DNA from: Roseococcus sp.
GTDB taxonomy: Bacteria > Pseudomonadota > Alphaproteobacteria > Acetobacterales > Acetobacteraceae
NCBI GenBank assembly: GCA_026414745.1
Contig: JAOAIK010000007.1
Coordinates: forward strand, 1-64,000
DNA length: 64,000 nucleotides
Direction of reading: 5' to 3'
Every line of letters begins with the position of its first letter. Position 1 is the stretch's first letter. Shown piece after piece: positions 54,346 to 63,800 of the stretch. Under the pieces are notes generated by a model. That model worked only from the letters and a program-made list of their open reading frames with translations. It had not been told where the DNA came from and searched no databases. The position numbers and the translations under genes are program-made.

Positions 54346-55112
54346 GCGGCGAGCACCGAGGCGACGAGAAGCTGGGTGTAGGGGTGCTGCGGGTCGTCCA
54401 GCACGCGGTCGGCCAGCCCCTCCTCGACGATGCGGCCCTGGCGCATCACCACGATGCGGTGCGCGAGCAGCCGGGCGGCGGCGATGTCGTGCGTCACCAG
54501 CAGCACCGCGAGGCCGAGCTCCTCCACCAGCGCGCGGATCAGGTCGAGCAGCCTCGCCTGCACGCTGACGTCGAGGCCGCCCGTCGGCTCGTCCATGAAG
54601 ACGAGGCGCGGGCGGGTGACGAGGCAGCGCGCGATCTGCAGCCGCTGCTGCATGCCGCCCGAGAAGTGCCGCGGCAGATCGTCGATCCGGGCGGGGTCGA
54701 GCTCGACCCGTGCCATCCATTCGGCGGCGGCGGCGCGGATGCCGCCATAGTGGCGCGCGCCGGCGGCCATCAGCCGCTCGCCGATGTTCGCCCCGGCCGA
54801 GACGCCCATGCGCAGCCCGTCGCGCGGGTTCTGGTGCACATGGCCCCAGTCGCTGCGCGCGATGCGCCGCCGCTCGGCCTCGCTGAGCGCGTGCACGTCG
54901 CACGCCGCGCCCGCCGCGTCGCGGTAGAGCACGCGCCCCGCCTCGGGCCGCGCGAGGCCCGAGAGCGCGCGCAGCAGGCTGGATTTGCCCGAGCCGCTCT
55001 CGCCCACCACCGCCACCACCTCGCCCGGCCAGAGCGCGAGGGAGACGCCATCGAGGGCGCGCAGCGCGCCGAAGCGCAGCGTGAGCCCCTCGGCCTCCAG
55101 CAGCGGGCTCAT
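54342..55112 (-). CDS. phnK: PhnK, ABC-type ATPase of the C-P lyase complex
   Basis: A 256-residue ABC ATPase with Walker A GESGSGKSS, signature FSGGMQQRLQIAR and Walker B LVFMDEPTGG, closely resembling the DppD-type ATPases but embedded between phnJ and phnL. In E. coli PhnK docks on PhnGHIJ. The HVHQNPRDGLRMGVSAGANI loop is typical of PhnK. Overlaps of four bases on both sides show a single translated operon. Confidence 0.95.
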   Translation of the reverse strand: MSPLLEAEGLTLRFGALRALDGVSLALWPGEVVAVVGESGSGKSSLLRALSGLARPEAGRVLYRDAAGAACDVHALSEAERRRIARSDWGHVHQNPRDGLRMGVSAGANIGERLMAAGARHYGGIRAAAAEWMARVELDPARIDDLPRHFSGGMQQRLQIARCLVTRPRLVFMDEPTGGLDVSVQARLLDLIRALVEELGLAVLLVTHDIAAARLLAHRIVVMRQGRIVEEGLADRVLDDPQHPYTQLLVASVLAA

Positions 55113-56029
55113 CGCGCCGCCCCGGCGCGACCGGCGGCCTCGGCGCAGGCGTCGGTGTCGGAGCAGACGAACATGCGCCCGCCCCTGTCGTCGGTCACGA
55201 TCTCGTCGAGGTAGTGGGTCGTGCTGCCGCACAGCGCGCAGGGATGGGGTGCGCGCATCGGCGCGAAGGGGTGGTCGTCGAAGTCGAGGCTCTTCACCGG
55301 CGTGTAGGGCGGCACCGCGTAGATCTTCTTCTCGCGCCCCGCGCCGAAGAGCAGCAGGGCCGGGTTGCGGTCGAGCTTCGGGTTGTCGAAGCCCGGGATG
55401 GGCGAGGGCGACATGAGGTAGCGCCCGTTCACCAGCACCGGATGGTTGTAGGAGGAGGCGCTCTCGCCCTGCTGGGCGATGTCCTCGTAGAGCTTCACCT
55501 GCGCGAGGCTGTAGTCGGCCAGCGCGTGCAGGCGGCGCGTCTCGGCGAGCCGCGGCTCGAGGCGGAACAGCGGCTCGGGCATCGGCACCTGGAAGACCAG
55601 GATCTGGTCCTCGCGCAGCGGCCGTTCGGGGATGCGATGGCGCGTCTGGATCACCGTCGCCTCGGCGGTGCGGGTGGTGGTGGCCACGCCGGCCGTGCGC
55701 GCGAAGAAGCGGCGGATGGAGACGGCGTTGGTGGTGTCGTCCGCGCCCTGGTCGATCACCTTCAGCACGTCCGAGGGGCCGAGGATGCTGGCGGTGACCT
55801 GGATGCCGCCCGTGCCCCAGCCGTAGGGCAGCGGCATCTCGCGCGCGCCGAAGGGGATCTGGTGGCCGGGGATGGCGATGGCCTTGAGGATGGCGCGGCG
55901 GATCATCCGCTTCGTCGCCTCGTCGAGATAGGCGAAGTTGTAGTGGGGGTCTCTGCCCTCCGGTTCACGCCTGCGGTGCTCGGCGCCGGGGGCGCCTGCG
56001 CCCTCCGGCGATCGGACGGGGTCGCGCAT
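55109..56029 (-). CDS. phnJ: PhnJ, C-P lyase radical SAM subunit
   Basis: PhnJ cleaves the C-P bond with a [4Fe-4S] cluster and SAM, releasing methane from methylphosphonate. The 306-residue protein has YNFAYLDEATKRMIRRAILKA, MPLPYGWGTGGIQ, and the cluster cysteines in HPCALCGSTTHY and the later CSDTDACAE, matching the unusual Cys spacing of PhnJ. The N-terminal 28 residues are charged and loosely ordered. It overlaps phnK by four bases and shares one base with the phnI stop. Confidence 0.95.
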   Translation of the reverse strand: MRDPVRSPEGAGAPGAEHRRREPEGRDPHYNFAYLDEATKRMIRRAILKAIAIPGHQIPFGAREMPLPYGWGTGGIQVTASILGPSDVLKVIDQGADDTTNAVSIRRFFARTAGVATTTRTAEATVIQTRHRIPERPLREDQILVFQVPMPEPLFRLEPRLAETRRLHALADYSLAQVKLYEDIAQQGESASSYNHPVLVNGRYLMSPSPIPGFDNPKLDRNPALLLFGAGREKKIYAVPPYTPVKSLDFDDHPFAPMRAPHPCALCGSTTHYLDEIVTDDRGGRMFVCSDTDACAEAAGRAGAAR

Positions 56030-57132
56030 CACTCCGCCGCCTCCGCGCGCGGCGCGGCGCGCTCGGCCTCGACGCGGGCGCGGATGCTGCGCAGCTTCTC
56101 GAGCTCGCTCTGGAAGTCCACGTGGTGCGGCAGCTTCAGGTGCTCGACGAAGCCGGTGGCCTCCACATTGTCGGCGTGCAGCAGCACGAACTCCTCGTCC
56201 TGGGCGGGGGCGAGCACCTCCTCGCCCAGCTCGCGCGCCATCAGCGCGCGGTCCACCAGCGCCATGGCCATCGCCTTGCGCTCGCTGTGGCCGAGCGCGA
56301 GCCCGTAGCCGCGGGTGAACTGGGGCGGCGCCTCGCCCGCGCCGGCGAACTGGTTCACCATCTGGCATTCCGTCACCGTCACCTCGCCGATGGAGATGGG
56401 AAAGCCGAGCTCCGGCGGGCAGAGCACCACCTCCACCTCGCCCAGGCGCAGCTCCGCCACGAAGGGGTGGGCGTTGCCGTAGCCGCGCTGCGTCGAGTAG
56501 CCGAGGCCCAGCAGGAAGCCCTCGTCGCCGCGCGCGAGCGCCTGCAGGCGCAGCGGGCGCGGGGCGGGAAAGCGCAGCGGTTCGCGCGTCAGGTCGGGGG
56601 GAGGCGCCTCCTCGCCCGCGGGCTCGCGGCGCATCAGCCCCTCCGCGGCCAGGATCTCGGAGACGCGCGGCATGGGGCCCACACCGGACTCCGCCTCGGG
56701 GGCGGGGGGCGGCGGGGGCGCGCCCTCGGCGGCGAGGGCGAAGTCGAGCAGGCGGTGGGTGTAGTCGAAGGTGGGGCCCAGCACCTGGCCGCCGGGCAGG
56801 TCCTTGTAGGTGGCGCTGATGCGGCGCAGCACGCGCATCCGCCCCGTGTCCAAGGGCTCGGCCGGGGTGAAGCGCGGCAGCGTGGTGCGGTAGGCGCGCA
56901 GCAGGAAGGCGGCCTCGATCAGGTCGCCGCGCGCCTGCTTGATGGCGAGCGCGGCGAGGCCGCGGTCATGGCAGCTTCCCTCCGCCATCACCCGGTCCAC
57001 CGCGAGCGCGAGCTGCTGCTCGATCTGCGCGAGGCCGAGCTCGGGCACGGAAGGATCGCCGCGCCGGGCGGCGGCGAGCCAGGCATGGGCGGCCTCGATG
57101 GCGGCCTCCCCGCCCTTCACCGCGACATACAT
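56029..57132 (-). CDS. phnI: PhnI, C-P lyase core subunit
   Basis: PhnI has nucleosidase activity alone and, with PhnG, PhnH and PhnL, forms ribose-1-phosphonate triphosphate. The 367-residue protein begins MYVAVKGGEAAIEAAHAWL and contains LDFALAAEG, GYSTQRGYGNAHPF, PISIGEVTVTECQMVNQF and the end region VEHLKLPHHVDFQSEL, all typical of PhnI. The ATG shares one base with the phnH stop. Confidence 0.95.
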   Translation of the reverse strand: MYVAVKGGEAAIEAAHAWLAAARRGDPSVPELGLAQIEQQLALAVDRVMAEGSCHDRGLAALAIKQARGDLIEAAFLLRAYRTTLPRFTPAEPLDTGRMRVLRRISATYKDLPGGQVLGPTFDYTHRLLDFALAAEGAPPPPPAPEAESGVGPMPRVSEILAAEGLMRREPAGEEAPPPDLTREPLRFPAPRPLRLQALARGDEGFLLGLGYSTQRGYGNAHPFVAELRLGEVEVVLCPPELGFPISIGEVTVTECQMVNQFAGAGEAPPQFTRGYGLALGHSERKAMAMALVDRALMARELGEEVLAPAQDEEFVLLHADNVEATGFVEHLKLPHHVDFQSELEKLRSIRARVEAERAAPRAEAAE

Positions 57133-57701
57133 CAGCCCTCCTCCGCGATGCGCAGCGTGCGCGGGAAGGCGGCGAGCGCATCCTCCGCCGCCAGCACGAG
57201 GTCCACCCCGCGCGGGAAGCGCGCGGCGTTCGCCGCCCATTGCGCGGGGAAATCCGCGGGCAGCCCCGCCACGGCCAGGCGATGCGCCTCGGCGATGCCC
57301 GGGCCGGAGAGCCGCCAGCCCGCCCCGGGCCGCAGCGCCCCGACCTGCACGATCAGCGTCGCCCCCTCCTGCGGCGCCTCGTCGCTGCCGGCGCGCAGCC
57401 CGGCGAGCGGCGGCATGGCGCTGGTGGCCAGCAGGAAGGCGGCCTCCTCCGGCGCGGCGACGAAGGGCGCGCCGGTGTGGAAGGCGATCCAGCCCCGCGC
57501 CGCCTCGGGCGCATCGGTCCAGAGCGGGGTGTCGGCATCGGCCAGGGCCAGCAGCACCGCGGCGGCGGCGGGGGCGATGGGGGGCGGCGCGTCGGGGGCG
57601 GCGGCGAGGCGCTGCACGGTGCCCGGGCGGGCCATGGCCTGCATCACCGCCCGGAAGGCGGCCTGGGCATCCAGCACCGGATCGGCGAAGCCCGGGCGCA
57701 T
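57132..57701 (-). CDS. phnH: PhnH, C-P lyase core subunit
   Basis: A 189-residue PLP-transferase-fold protein without PLP that joins PhnG and PhnI in the core complex. It opens with DPVLDAQAAFRAVMQAMARPGT and has LLATSAMPPLAGLRAGSDEAP, LSGPGI and GVDLVLAAEDALAAFPRT as in the family. It begins one base inside the phnG stop. Confidence 0.94.
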   Translation of the reverse strand: MRPGFADPVLDAQAAFRAVMQAMARPGTVQRLAAAPDAPPPIAPAAAAVLLALADADTPLWTDAPEAARGWIAFHTGAPFVAAPEEAAFLLATSAMPPLAGLRAGSDEAPQEGATLIVQVGALRPGAGWRLSGPGIAEAHRLAVAGLPADFPAQWAANAARFPRGVDLVLAAEDALAAFPRTLRIAEEG

Positions 57702-58126
57702 CAGCGCATCGCCGCCAGGGTGGCGAAGCGCACCTCGGTGGCCGCGGCGCGGCGGGCCTTCGCCTCGGCCTCGGCGGCGAGCCGCGCCGCGATCGGGGCG
57801 AGCAGCGCCTCGGCGCGCGCGGGCGCCGCTTCCAGCAGCGCGTCCAGCAGGGCCGCCGCCTCGGCCGCCTCGGCCTCGCGCCCCAGCCGCCAGGCATGGC
57901 CGATCGTCCCGTCCGCCAGCGTCACGGAACAGCGCGTGAGCGTCGCCTCGCCCAGGTTGAAGGGCGCGCCATCCCCGCCCGCCCGGCCGCGCAGCATGGT
58001 CAGCCCCACCTCCGGCCCGCGCAGGCGGCGGTGCGGGGGGAGGGGGGCGGCGGCGGCCATGGCCGCGGCGAGCTCCGCGGCGCTGGCGCGGGCGAGCAGG
58101 GCGAGGCGTTCGGGGCGTGACAGCAT
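57701..58126 (-). CDS. phnG: PhnG, C-P lyase core subunit
   Basis: First gene of the reverse-strand C-P lyase run, 141 residues. Visible family features are RPERLALLARASAAELAAAM, GEATLTRCSVTLADGTIGHAW and the long C-terminal helix with LLDALLEAA. The ATG matches the alignment start of E. coli PhnG. The candidate PhnF operator ends one base before this ATG, which leaves no room for a leader or a ribosome binding site between them. Confidence 0.93.
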   Translation of the reverse strand: MLSRPERLALLARASAAELAAAMAAAAPLPPHRRLRGPEVGLTMLRGRAGGDGAPFNLGEATLTRCSVTLADGTIGHAWRLGREAEAAEAAALLDALLEAAPARAEALLAPIAARLAAEAEAKARRAAATEVRFATLAAMR

Positions 58127-58127
58127 T

Positions 58128-58137
58128 TGTCTAGACA
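58128..58137. promoter_or_regulatory. Candidate PhnF operator between phnG and phnF
   Basis: TGTCTAGACA is a perfect palindrome within TTGTCTAGACAG, of the GTCTAGAC kind associated with GntR/HutC-type PhnF repressors (from memory). It lies in the 65-base divergent region, immediately before the phnG start, and would control the C-P lyase genes and possibly phnF itself. Confidence 0.6.
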
Positions 58138-58191
58138 GCTACACATCCCGCGCGCCATCGTCAAACCGCTTTGCCGCCCCGGAGGCCCCGC

Positions 58192-58941
58192 GTGGTTGAA
58201 GATTTCGTGACGCCCGAGCCCGGGCTGCAGCGCGGCGCGGGCCTCGCCCTGTGGCGGCAGATCGCCGCCGTGCTGGAACGCGAGATCCGCGAGGGCCGCC
58301 ACGCCCCCGGCGCGCGCCTGCCGACCGAGGCCGCGCTCTCCGCCCGCTTCGGGGTGAACCGGCACACGCTGCGCCGCGCCATGGAGGATCTCGAGCTGCG
58401 CGGCCTGCTGCGCACCGAGCAGGGGCGCGGCAGCTTCGTCGCCGAGGATGTGCTCGACTATCCCCTCGGCCCGCGCACCCGCTTCAGCGAGATCATCCGC
58501 GCGCAGAACCGCGAGCCGGCGGGGCGCATCCTGCGCACCGGCGAGGTGGCGGCCGAGCCGCGCGTGGCCGAGCTGCTCGGCCTGCGCCCCGGCCGGCGCG
58601 TGCCCTTCGCCGACCGGCTCTCGCTCGCCGATGGCCGGCCCTTCGCGCTCGGCCGGCACCATTTCCCGCCCGGCCGCTTCCCGCGCATCCTCGAGCATCT
58701 CGCCGCCGATCCCTCCATCACCCGCGCCCTGGCGCTCTGCGGCGTCGCGGACTATCGCCGCCGCATCACCCGCATCACCGCCCGCATGCCCAGCCTCGAG
58801 GAAGCCGCCATGCTCGAACAGTCCCGCGCCCGACCCATCCTGCTCTGCGAGGCGCTGAACGAGGATCCGGAGGGCCGGCCGGTGGAGGCGGTGGTCACGC
58901 GCTACGCCGCGGGGCGCGCGCAGCTCGTGGTGGAATCGTGA
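58192..58941 (+). CDS. phnF: PhnF, GntR/HutC-family phosphonate regulator
   Basis: A 249-residue repressor. The N-terminal winged helix (about 20-85; LPTEAALSARFGVNRHTLRRAMEDLE) is followed by a UTRA ligand-binding domain (about 100-240). The start is GTG at 58192, supported by GGAGG six bases upstream; a TTG at 58171 is less likely. It is divergent from phnGHIJKL and overlaps the second phnM by four bases (GTGA). Confidence 0.92.
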   Translation: MVEDFVTPEPGLQRGAGLALWRQIAAVLEREIREGRHAPGARLPTEAALSARFGVNRHTLRRAMEDLELRGLLRTEQGRGSFVAEDVLDYPLGPRTRFSEIIRAQNREPAGRILRTGEVAAEPRVAELLGLRPGRRVPFADRLSLADGRPFALGRHHFPPGRFPRILEHLAADPSITRALALCGVADYRRRITRITARMPSLEEAAMLEQSRARPILLCEALNEDPEGRPVEAVVTRYAAGRAQLVVES

Positions 58942-60065
58942 GCTGGCGCATCGCGGGCGGCGCGGTGCTGCGCGAGGGGCGCCTCGCCCCCGGCGCGCTG
59001 CACCTCGCGGGCGGCGTCATCGCCGCGGAGGGCGGCGCGCGCGCCTTCGACGCGACCGGGCTGCTGGTGCTGCCCGGCCTCGTGGACATCCACGGCGATG
59101 CGCAGGAGCGCGCGCTGCAGCCGCGCCCGGGCGTGGATTTCCCGGCCGGCTTCGCCCTCGAGGACGCGGCGCGGCAATGCCTGGCCGCGGGCATCACCAC
59201 CGCCTATCTCGGCGTCACCCTTTCCTGGGAGCCGGGGCTGCGCTCGCTCGCCATGTTCCGCGCGGTGCTCGCGGCCCTGGCCGCGCCGCCGCGCGCGCCC
59301 GATCTGCGCGTGCATCTGCGCTTCGAGGCCGACAACCTGGACGCCGAGCCCGAGGCGCTGGCCGCCATCGCCGCGGGGCGGGTGCATCTGCTCGGCTTCA
59401 ACGACCACACGCCGGGCATTCTCGCCAAGCTCTCCAACCCCAAGGAGCTCGGCAAGCTCGCCGGCCGCGCCGGGGTGGGGGAGGCCGAGTATCTGCGCCT
59501 GGCCGAGCGCGCCGCCGCCCGCCGCGCCGAGGTGCCCGAAAGCCGCGCGCGCCTCGCCGCCGCCGCGCGCCGCGCCGGCATCCCCATGCTGAGCCACGAC
59601 GACGCGAGCGTGGAGGCGCGCGCCGCCTTCCGGGCGCTCGGCGCGCGCATCTGCGAGTTCCCCATGGCCGAGGCGGTGGCCGAGGCGGCGCGTGCCGCGG
59701 GCGAGCCCGTGGTGATGGGCGCGCCCAACGTGCTGCGCGGGGGCAGCCATCTGGGCTGGGCGAGTGCCGCGCCGCTGGCCGAGCGCGGCCTCGTGACGGT
59801 GCTCGCCTCCGACTACCACTGGCCGGCGCTGCTCGCCGCACCCTTCCGCCTCGCCGCGCGGGGCGCGATGGACCTCGCCCGCGCCTGGGCGCTCGTCTCC
59901 GGCAACCCGGCCGAGGCGCTGGGCCTGCACGATCGCGGCCGCATCGCGGAGGGGCTGCGCGGGGATCTGGTGCTGACCACGCCCGAGGGCGCGCTGGTCG
60001 CGGTCTTCGCCGCGGGCGATCTCGCCTGGCTCGCGCCCGGGGCGGCGGGGCGGCTCGGCGGCTGA
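58938..60065 (+). CDS. PhnM-like amidohydrolase (second copy)
   Basis: A 375-residue amidohydrolase resembling PhnM (LPGLVDIHGDAQERALQPRPG, GFNDHTPG, SHDDAS, GAPNVLRGGSHLG). The canonical DxHTDNLE of PhnM is replaced by DIHGDAQE, so it belongs to another subgroup and may act on a different phosphonate-ribose intermediate or serve as a backup. GTG start overlaps the phnF stop. The C-terminal domain ends GDLAWLAPGAAGRL. Confidence 0.85.
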   Translation: MSWRIAGGAVLREGRLAPGALHLAGGVIAAEGGARAFDATGLLVLPGLVDIHGDAQERALQPRPGVDFPAGFALEDAARQCLAAGITTAYLGVTLSWEPGLRSLAMFRAVLAALAAPPRAPDLRVHLRFEADNLDAEPEALAAIAAGRVHLLGFNDHTPGILAKLSNPKELGKLAGRAGVGEAEYLRLAERAAARRAEVPESRARLAAAARRAGIPMLSHDDASVEARAAFRALGARICEFPMAEAVAEAARAAGEPVVMGAPNVLRGGSHLGWASAAPLAERGLVTVLASDYHWPALLAAPFRLAARGAMDLARAWALVSGNPAEALGLHDRGRIAEGLRGDLVLTTPEGALVAVFAAGDLAWLAPGAAGRLGG

Positions 60066-60142
60066 GGCGGCGCGCGCCGCCTTGCCGGGGCGGTCCCCTC
60101 TCGGCCAGACTCCGCCCCGCCGCCGGGGCGGGGAGGCATGGC

Positions 60143-60856
60143 ATGAGCGGGCCGCTGCGCATCGCGCTGGTGGAGGATGACCCGACGCAGCGGCACATCG
60201 TCGCGGAGTATCTGGCGCGCCACGGGCTGCGCCCGGCCTGCTTCGCCGGCGGGGCGGAGTTCAAGCGGGCCCTGCTCGCCGCCCCCTTCGACCTCGTGCT
60301 GCTCGACGTGAACCTGGGCGAGGCCGAGGACGGCTTCGCCCTGGCCCGCTGGGCCCGCGCGCGCTCGGCCCGCCTCGGCATCATCATGCTGACCGCGGCG
60401 GGGGAGACGGTGGACCGGGTGGTGGGCCTCGAATCCGGCGCCGACGACTACGTGACCAAGCCCTTCGAGCCGCGCGAGCTGCTCGCGCGCGTCAAGGCGC
60501 TGCTGCGCCGCAGCGCCGCCGCCGCGCCCCCGCCGCCGCTGCAGGCCCAGTATCGCGTGGGCACGGCGCGGCTCGACATGGAGCGGCGCGTGCTGATCCT
60601 CGCCGACGGGCGTGAGGATGCGCTGAGCGCGAGCGAGTTCGACCTGCTGCGCCTCTTCGTGCTGCATCCCAACCGGCCGCTCACGCGCGAATGGCTGCTG
60701 GAAGCCGCCGCCCACCGCGAGGCCGGAGCCTTCGACCGCGCCATCGACAACCGGGTGATGCGCCTGCGCCGCAAGATCGAGCGCGACCCGGCCAAGCCCG
60801 AGGCCATCCGCTCCGTGCGCGGCGTGGGCTACCTCTTCGTGCCGCCCGCCGATTGA
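60143..60856 (+). CDS. OmpR-family response regulator
   Basis: A 237-residue regulator. Receiver domain about 1-120 with E-D-D acidic pocket (ALVEDDPTQ), acceptor Asp in [14 protein letters not shown] and Lys in YVTKPFEP; winged-helix domain about 140-235 ([31 protein letters not shown]). GGGAGG lies six bases before the ATG. It converges with a hybrid kinase, overlapping it by 28 bases. Because the kinase carries its own receiver and HPt, the two could form a relay, which is inferred from position only. Confidence 0.93.
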   Translation: MSGPLRIALVEDDPTQRHIVAEYLARHGLRPACFAGGAEFKRALLAAPFDLVLLDVNLGEAEDGFALARWARARSARLGIIMLTAAGETVDRVVGLESGADDYVTKPFEPRELLARVKALLRRSAAAAPPPPLQAQYRVGTARLDMERRVLILADGREDALSASEFDLLRLFVLHPNRPLTREWLLEAAAHREAGAFDRAIDNRVMRLRRKIERDPAKPEAIRSVRGVGYLFVPPAD

Positions 60857-63800
60857 TCCCCCGCCAGCAGCGGCCGCGCGACCGCGAGCGTCTCCTCGAG
60901 CAGGGCAAGCAGGCGGGCCTGCGCCGCCTCCGCCGCCTCCGCCGCGCCGGCGCGGGCGGCCGCCTCGAGCGCCTGGGCCTCCCCGGCCAGCAGCCGCGCG
61001 CCGACGAGCTGCGCCGCCCCCTTGAGGCGGTGCGCCGCCTCCGCCCGGGCCGGCAGCGGTGCCTGCGCCAGCCCCGCGATGTCGCGCCGCGCCTGGGCGG
61101 CGAAGCCCTCCAGCAGCGCCGAGAGCCGCGCCGGATCATGCCCGAACAGGCCGCGCAGCGCCTCGGGGTCGAACAGCGCCCCGCCCTGCGCCGCGCCGCC
61201 CTCCGCCAGCCCCGGCAGGAAGCGCCCGAGCGCGCGGGAGAGCGCCTCGAGCGTGACCGGCTTGGCGAGGTAGCCGTCCATGCCCGCGGCGTAGCAGCGC
61301 TCGGCCTCGCCCTTTCGCGCATCGGCGGTGACGGCGATCAGCGTGGTGCGCGGACGCTCGAGCCGTTCCTCGGCGGTGCGGATGGCGCGGGCCAGGGCGT
61401 GGCCGTCCATCCCCGGCATGTGCAGGTCGAGCAGCACGAGGCCCGGTTGCGTCGCGTGCCAGCGGGCCAGGGCTTCCGCCCCGTCGGCGGCCGTCTCCGC
61501 GCCGAGGCCGAGCAGGGCGAGCTGGCGCAGCAGCACCTCGCGGTTCACCGGGTGGTCGTCCACCACGAGCACTGCGGCCGCCTCGCCTGGGGCCGGGGCG
61601 CGGGCCCGCAGAGCCTCCCTCGGCGCCGCCGGGGCGGGCCCGGCGGCGAGGCCGAGGCGCAGCGTCACGGTGAAACGGCTGCCCTGGCCCGGGCGGCTCT
61701 CCACCGTCACGGAGCCGCCCATCAGCTCCGCCAGCCGCCGAACGATGGACAGGCCGAGCCCCGTGCCGCCGAAGCGGCGGGTCGTGGAGCTGTCGGCCTG
61801 GGTGAAGGGCTGGAAGAGGCGCGGCAGGGTGGCCTCCTCGATGCCCACCCCGCTGTCCTCGACGGTGAGCGTCAGCCGCGCCGCGCCGTTCTCCGCCTGC
61901 GCGGCGGCGGCGAGGCGCACGAAGCCGCGCTCGGTGAACTTCAGCGCATTGCCGGCGAGGTTGAACAGGATCTGCCGCACCCGGGTGGGGTCGCCCTCCA
62001 GCCAGTCGGGGCCGGCCGGGACGGGGTCGGCGAAGAAGACGAGGCCGCGGCGGCGCGCCTCGGGCGCCAGCGTCTCCATCACCCCCGCGACGAGGGCGGA
62101 GAGGCTGAAGGGCAGCGCCTCCAGCTCCATCCGCCCGGCCTCGATCTTCGAGAAGTCAAGCACCTCGTCGAGGATGCGCAGCAGCGACTGCGCGCTCTCG
62201 CGCATCACCGCCACCTGGCGCGCCTGCTCGGGCGCGAGGGGGCTGCGCTCCAGCACCTCCAGCATGCCCAGCACGCCGTTCATGGGGGTGCGGATTTCGT
62301 GGCTCATCGCGGCCAGGAAGGCGGATTTGGCCTGGGCCGCGGCCTCGGCCGCCTCCTTGGCGGCCAGTGCGGCCTGCTCGCCCTGCTTCAACGCCGTCAC
62401 GTCGCGCCCCTGGGCGATGACGCGCCCGCCCGAGATCGGGGTGTAGGCGAATTCGAGCCAGCGCCCCGCGGGCGTGCGGCGGGTGATCTGCAGCGGCCGG
62501 CCCGAGAGCACGGCCGCCACGCGCCCCTCCACCACCTCCTCCTCGCTGCGCTCGGCGCCGAAATCGCCGCGCCGGTACATGGCGCGCATGGCCTCGCGCA
62601 GGCTGCCACCCGTCTCGACAAGGGCGGGCGGCAGGTCGAGCAGCTCCGCCCCGCGGCGGTTGCCGAGCAGGATGCGCGCCTCGCGGTCGAGCAGCACCAC
62701 CATCTGCTCCATGCTCTCCACCACCTCGGCGAGCAGGGCGCGCTCCGCTTCCGTCTCGGCCTCCTGGCGCTTGAGGGCGGTGATGTCGCGCAGCTGCAGC
62801 ACGAGTCGCCCGCCCGAGAGCGGCGAGACGAGGAACTCGAGCCAGGCGCCCTCGCGCGTGCGGCGGGTGTGGCGCGCGCCCCCGGGCGTGCGCAGCGCGC
62901 CGAGGCGGGCGGCGATAATCTCCTCCTCGCTCCGCTCCTCGCCATAGTCGCCGCGGCGATAGAGGCCGGAGAGCAGGTCGCGGATATGGGTGCCGGGCGC
63001 GAGCAGCCCCGCGAGCTCGGCCAGGTAACCGCCCGCGCGGCGGTTGCTCGCCACGATCCGGTCGTCGGGGCCGAGCAGGATCACCGCGTCGTCCAGCCCG
63101 TCCAGCAGCTCGGCGAGCAGGCGGCGCTCGGCCTCGGCGCGCTCCTCGGCGCGCTTGAGGTCGGTGACGTCGCGGTAATAGGCGAGCAGCCCGCCATCGG
63201 GCAGCGGCTGGGTGCGGATGTCGAGCCAGTGGCCGTTCGGCGTGCGCTCGAGGATGCGCGCGCCCTCCGGCGCGGTGAGCTGGGCGAGGCGCGCGGCGAT
63301 CGCGCCGTCCATCGCCGCCTCGTCCGCGGGCGGGGGGCCGTGATCGCCGCGGGCGAGCCGGTGGCGCAGCATCTCGGCGAGCGGCGTGCCGATGCCGAAC
63401 TCCGGCGGGAAGTCGAAGAAGCGCAGCAGCGGCCCGGAGCGGATGGTGCAGCGCAGCGCGGCGTCGAAAAGCATGACGCCGTCCTGCATGTTCTCCATGA
63501 CGAGGTTGAGCCGCGCCTGCTCGAGCTCCAGCGCGCGCTGCGCCTCCTTGAGCTGGGTGATGTCGCGCAGGACCAGCAGCAGCGTCAGGTCCTCGCGGGT
63601 CTCGAAGGTCATCTCGACCCAGGCGCCGGTGGCGAGGCGCATGATCCGCTGCAGCCGGCCGACGCGCGCGACGTCGCGGCGCATCTTGGCCACGAAGGCC
63701 TCCTCGCCGCGGACGAAGCCGAACTCGCCGCGCCGGTAGAGGGCGCGGATCAGGTCCTGGTGGGTGGCGCCGGGGCGGGTCAGCGCCTCCGGCAGGCCGA

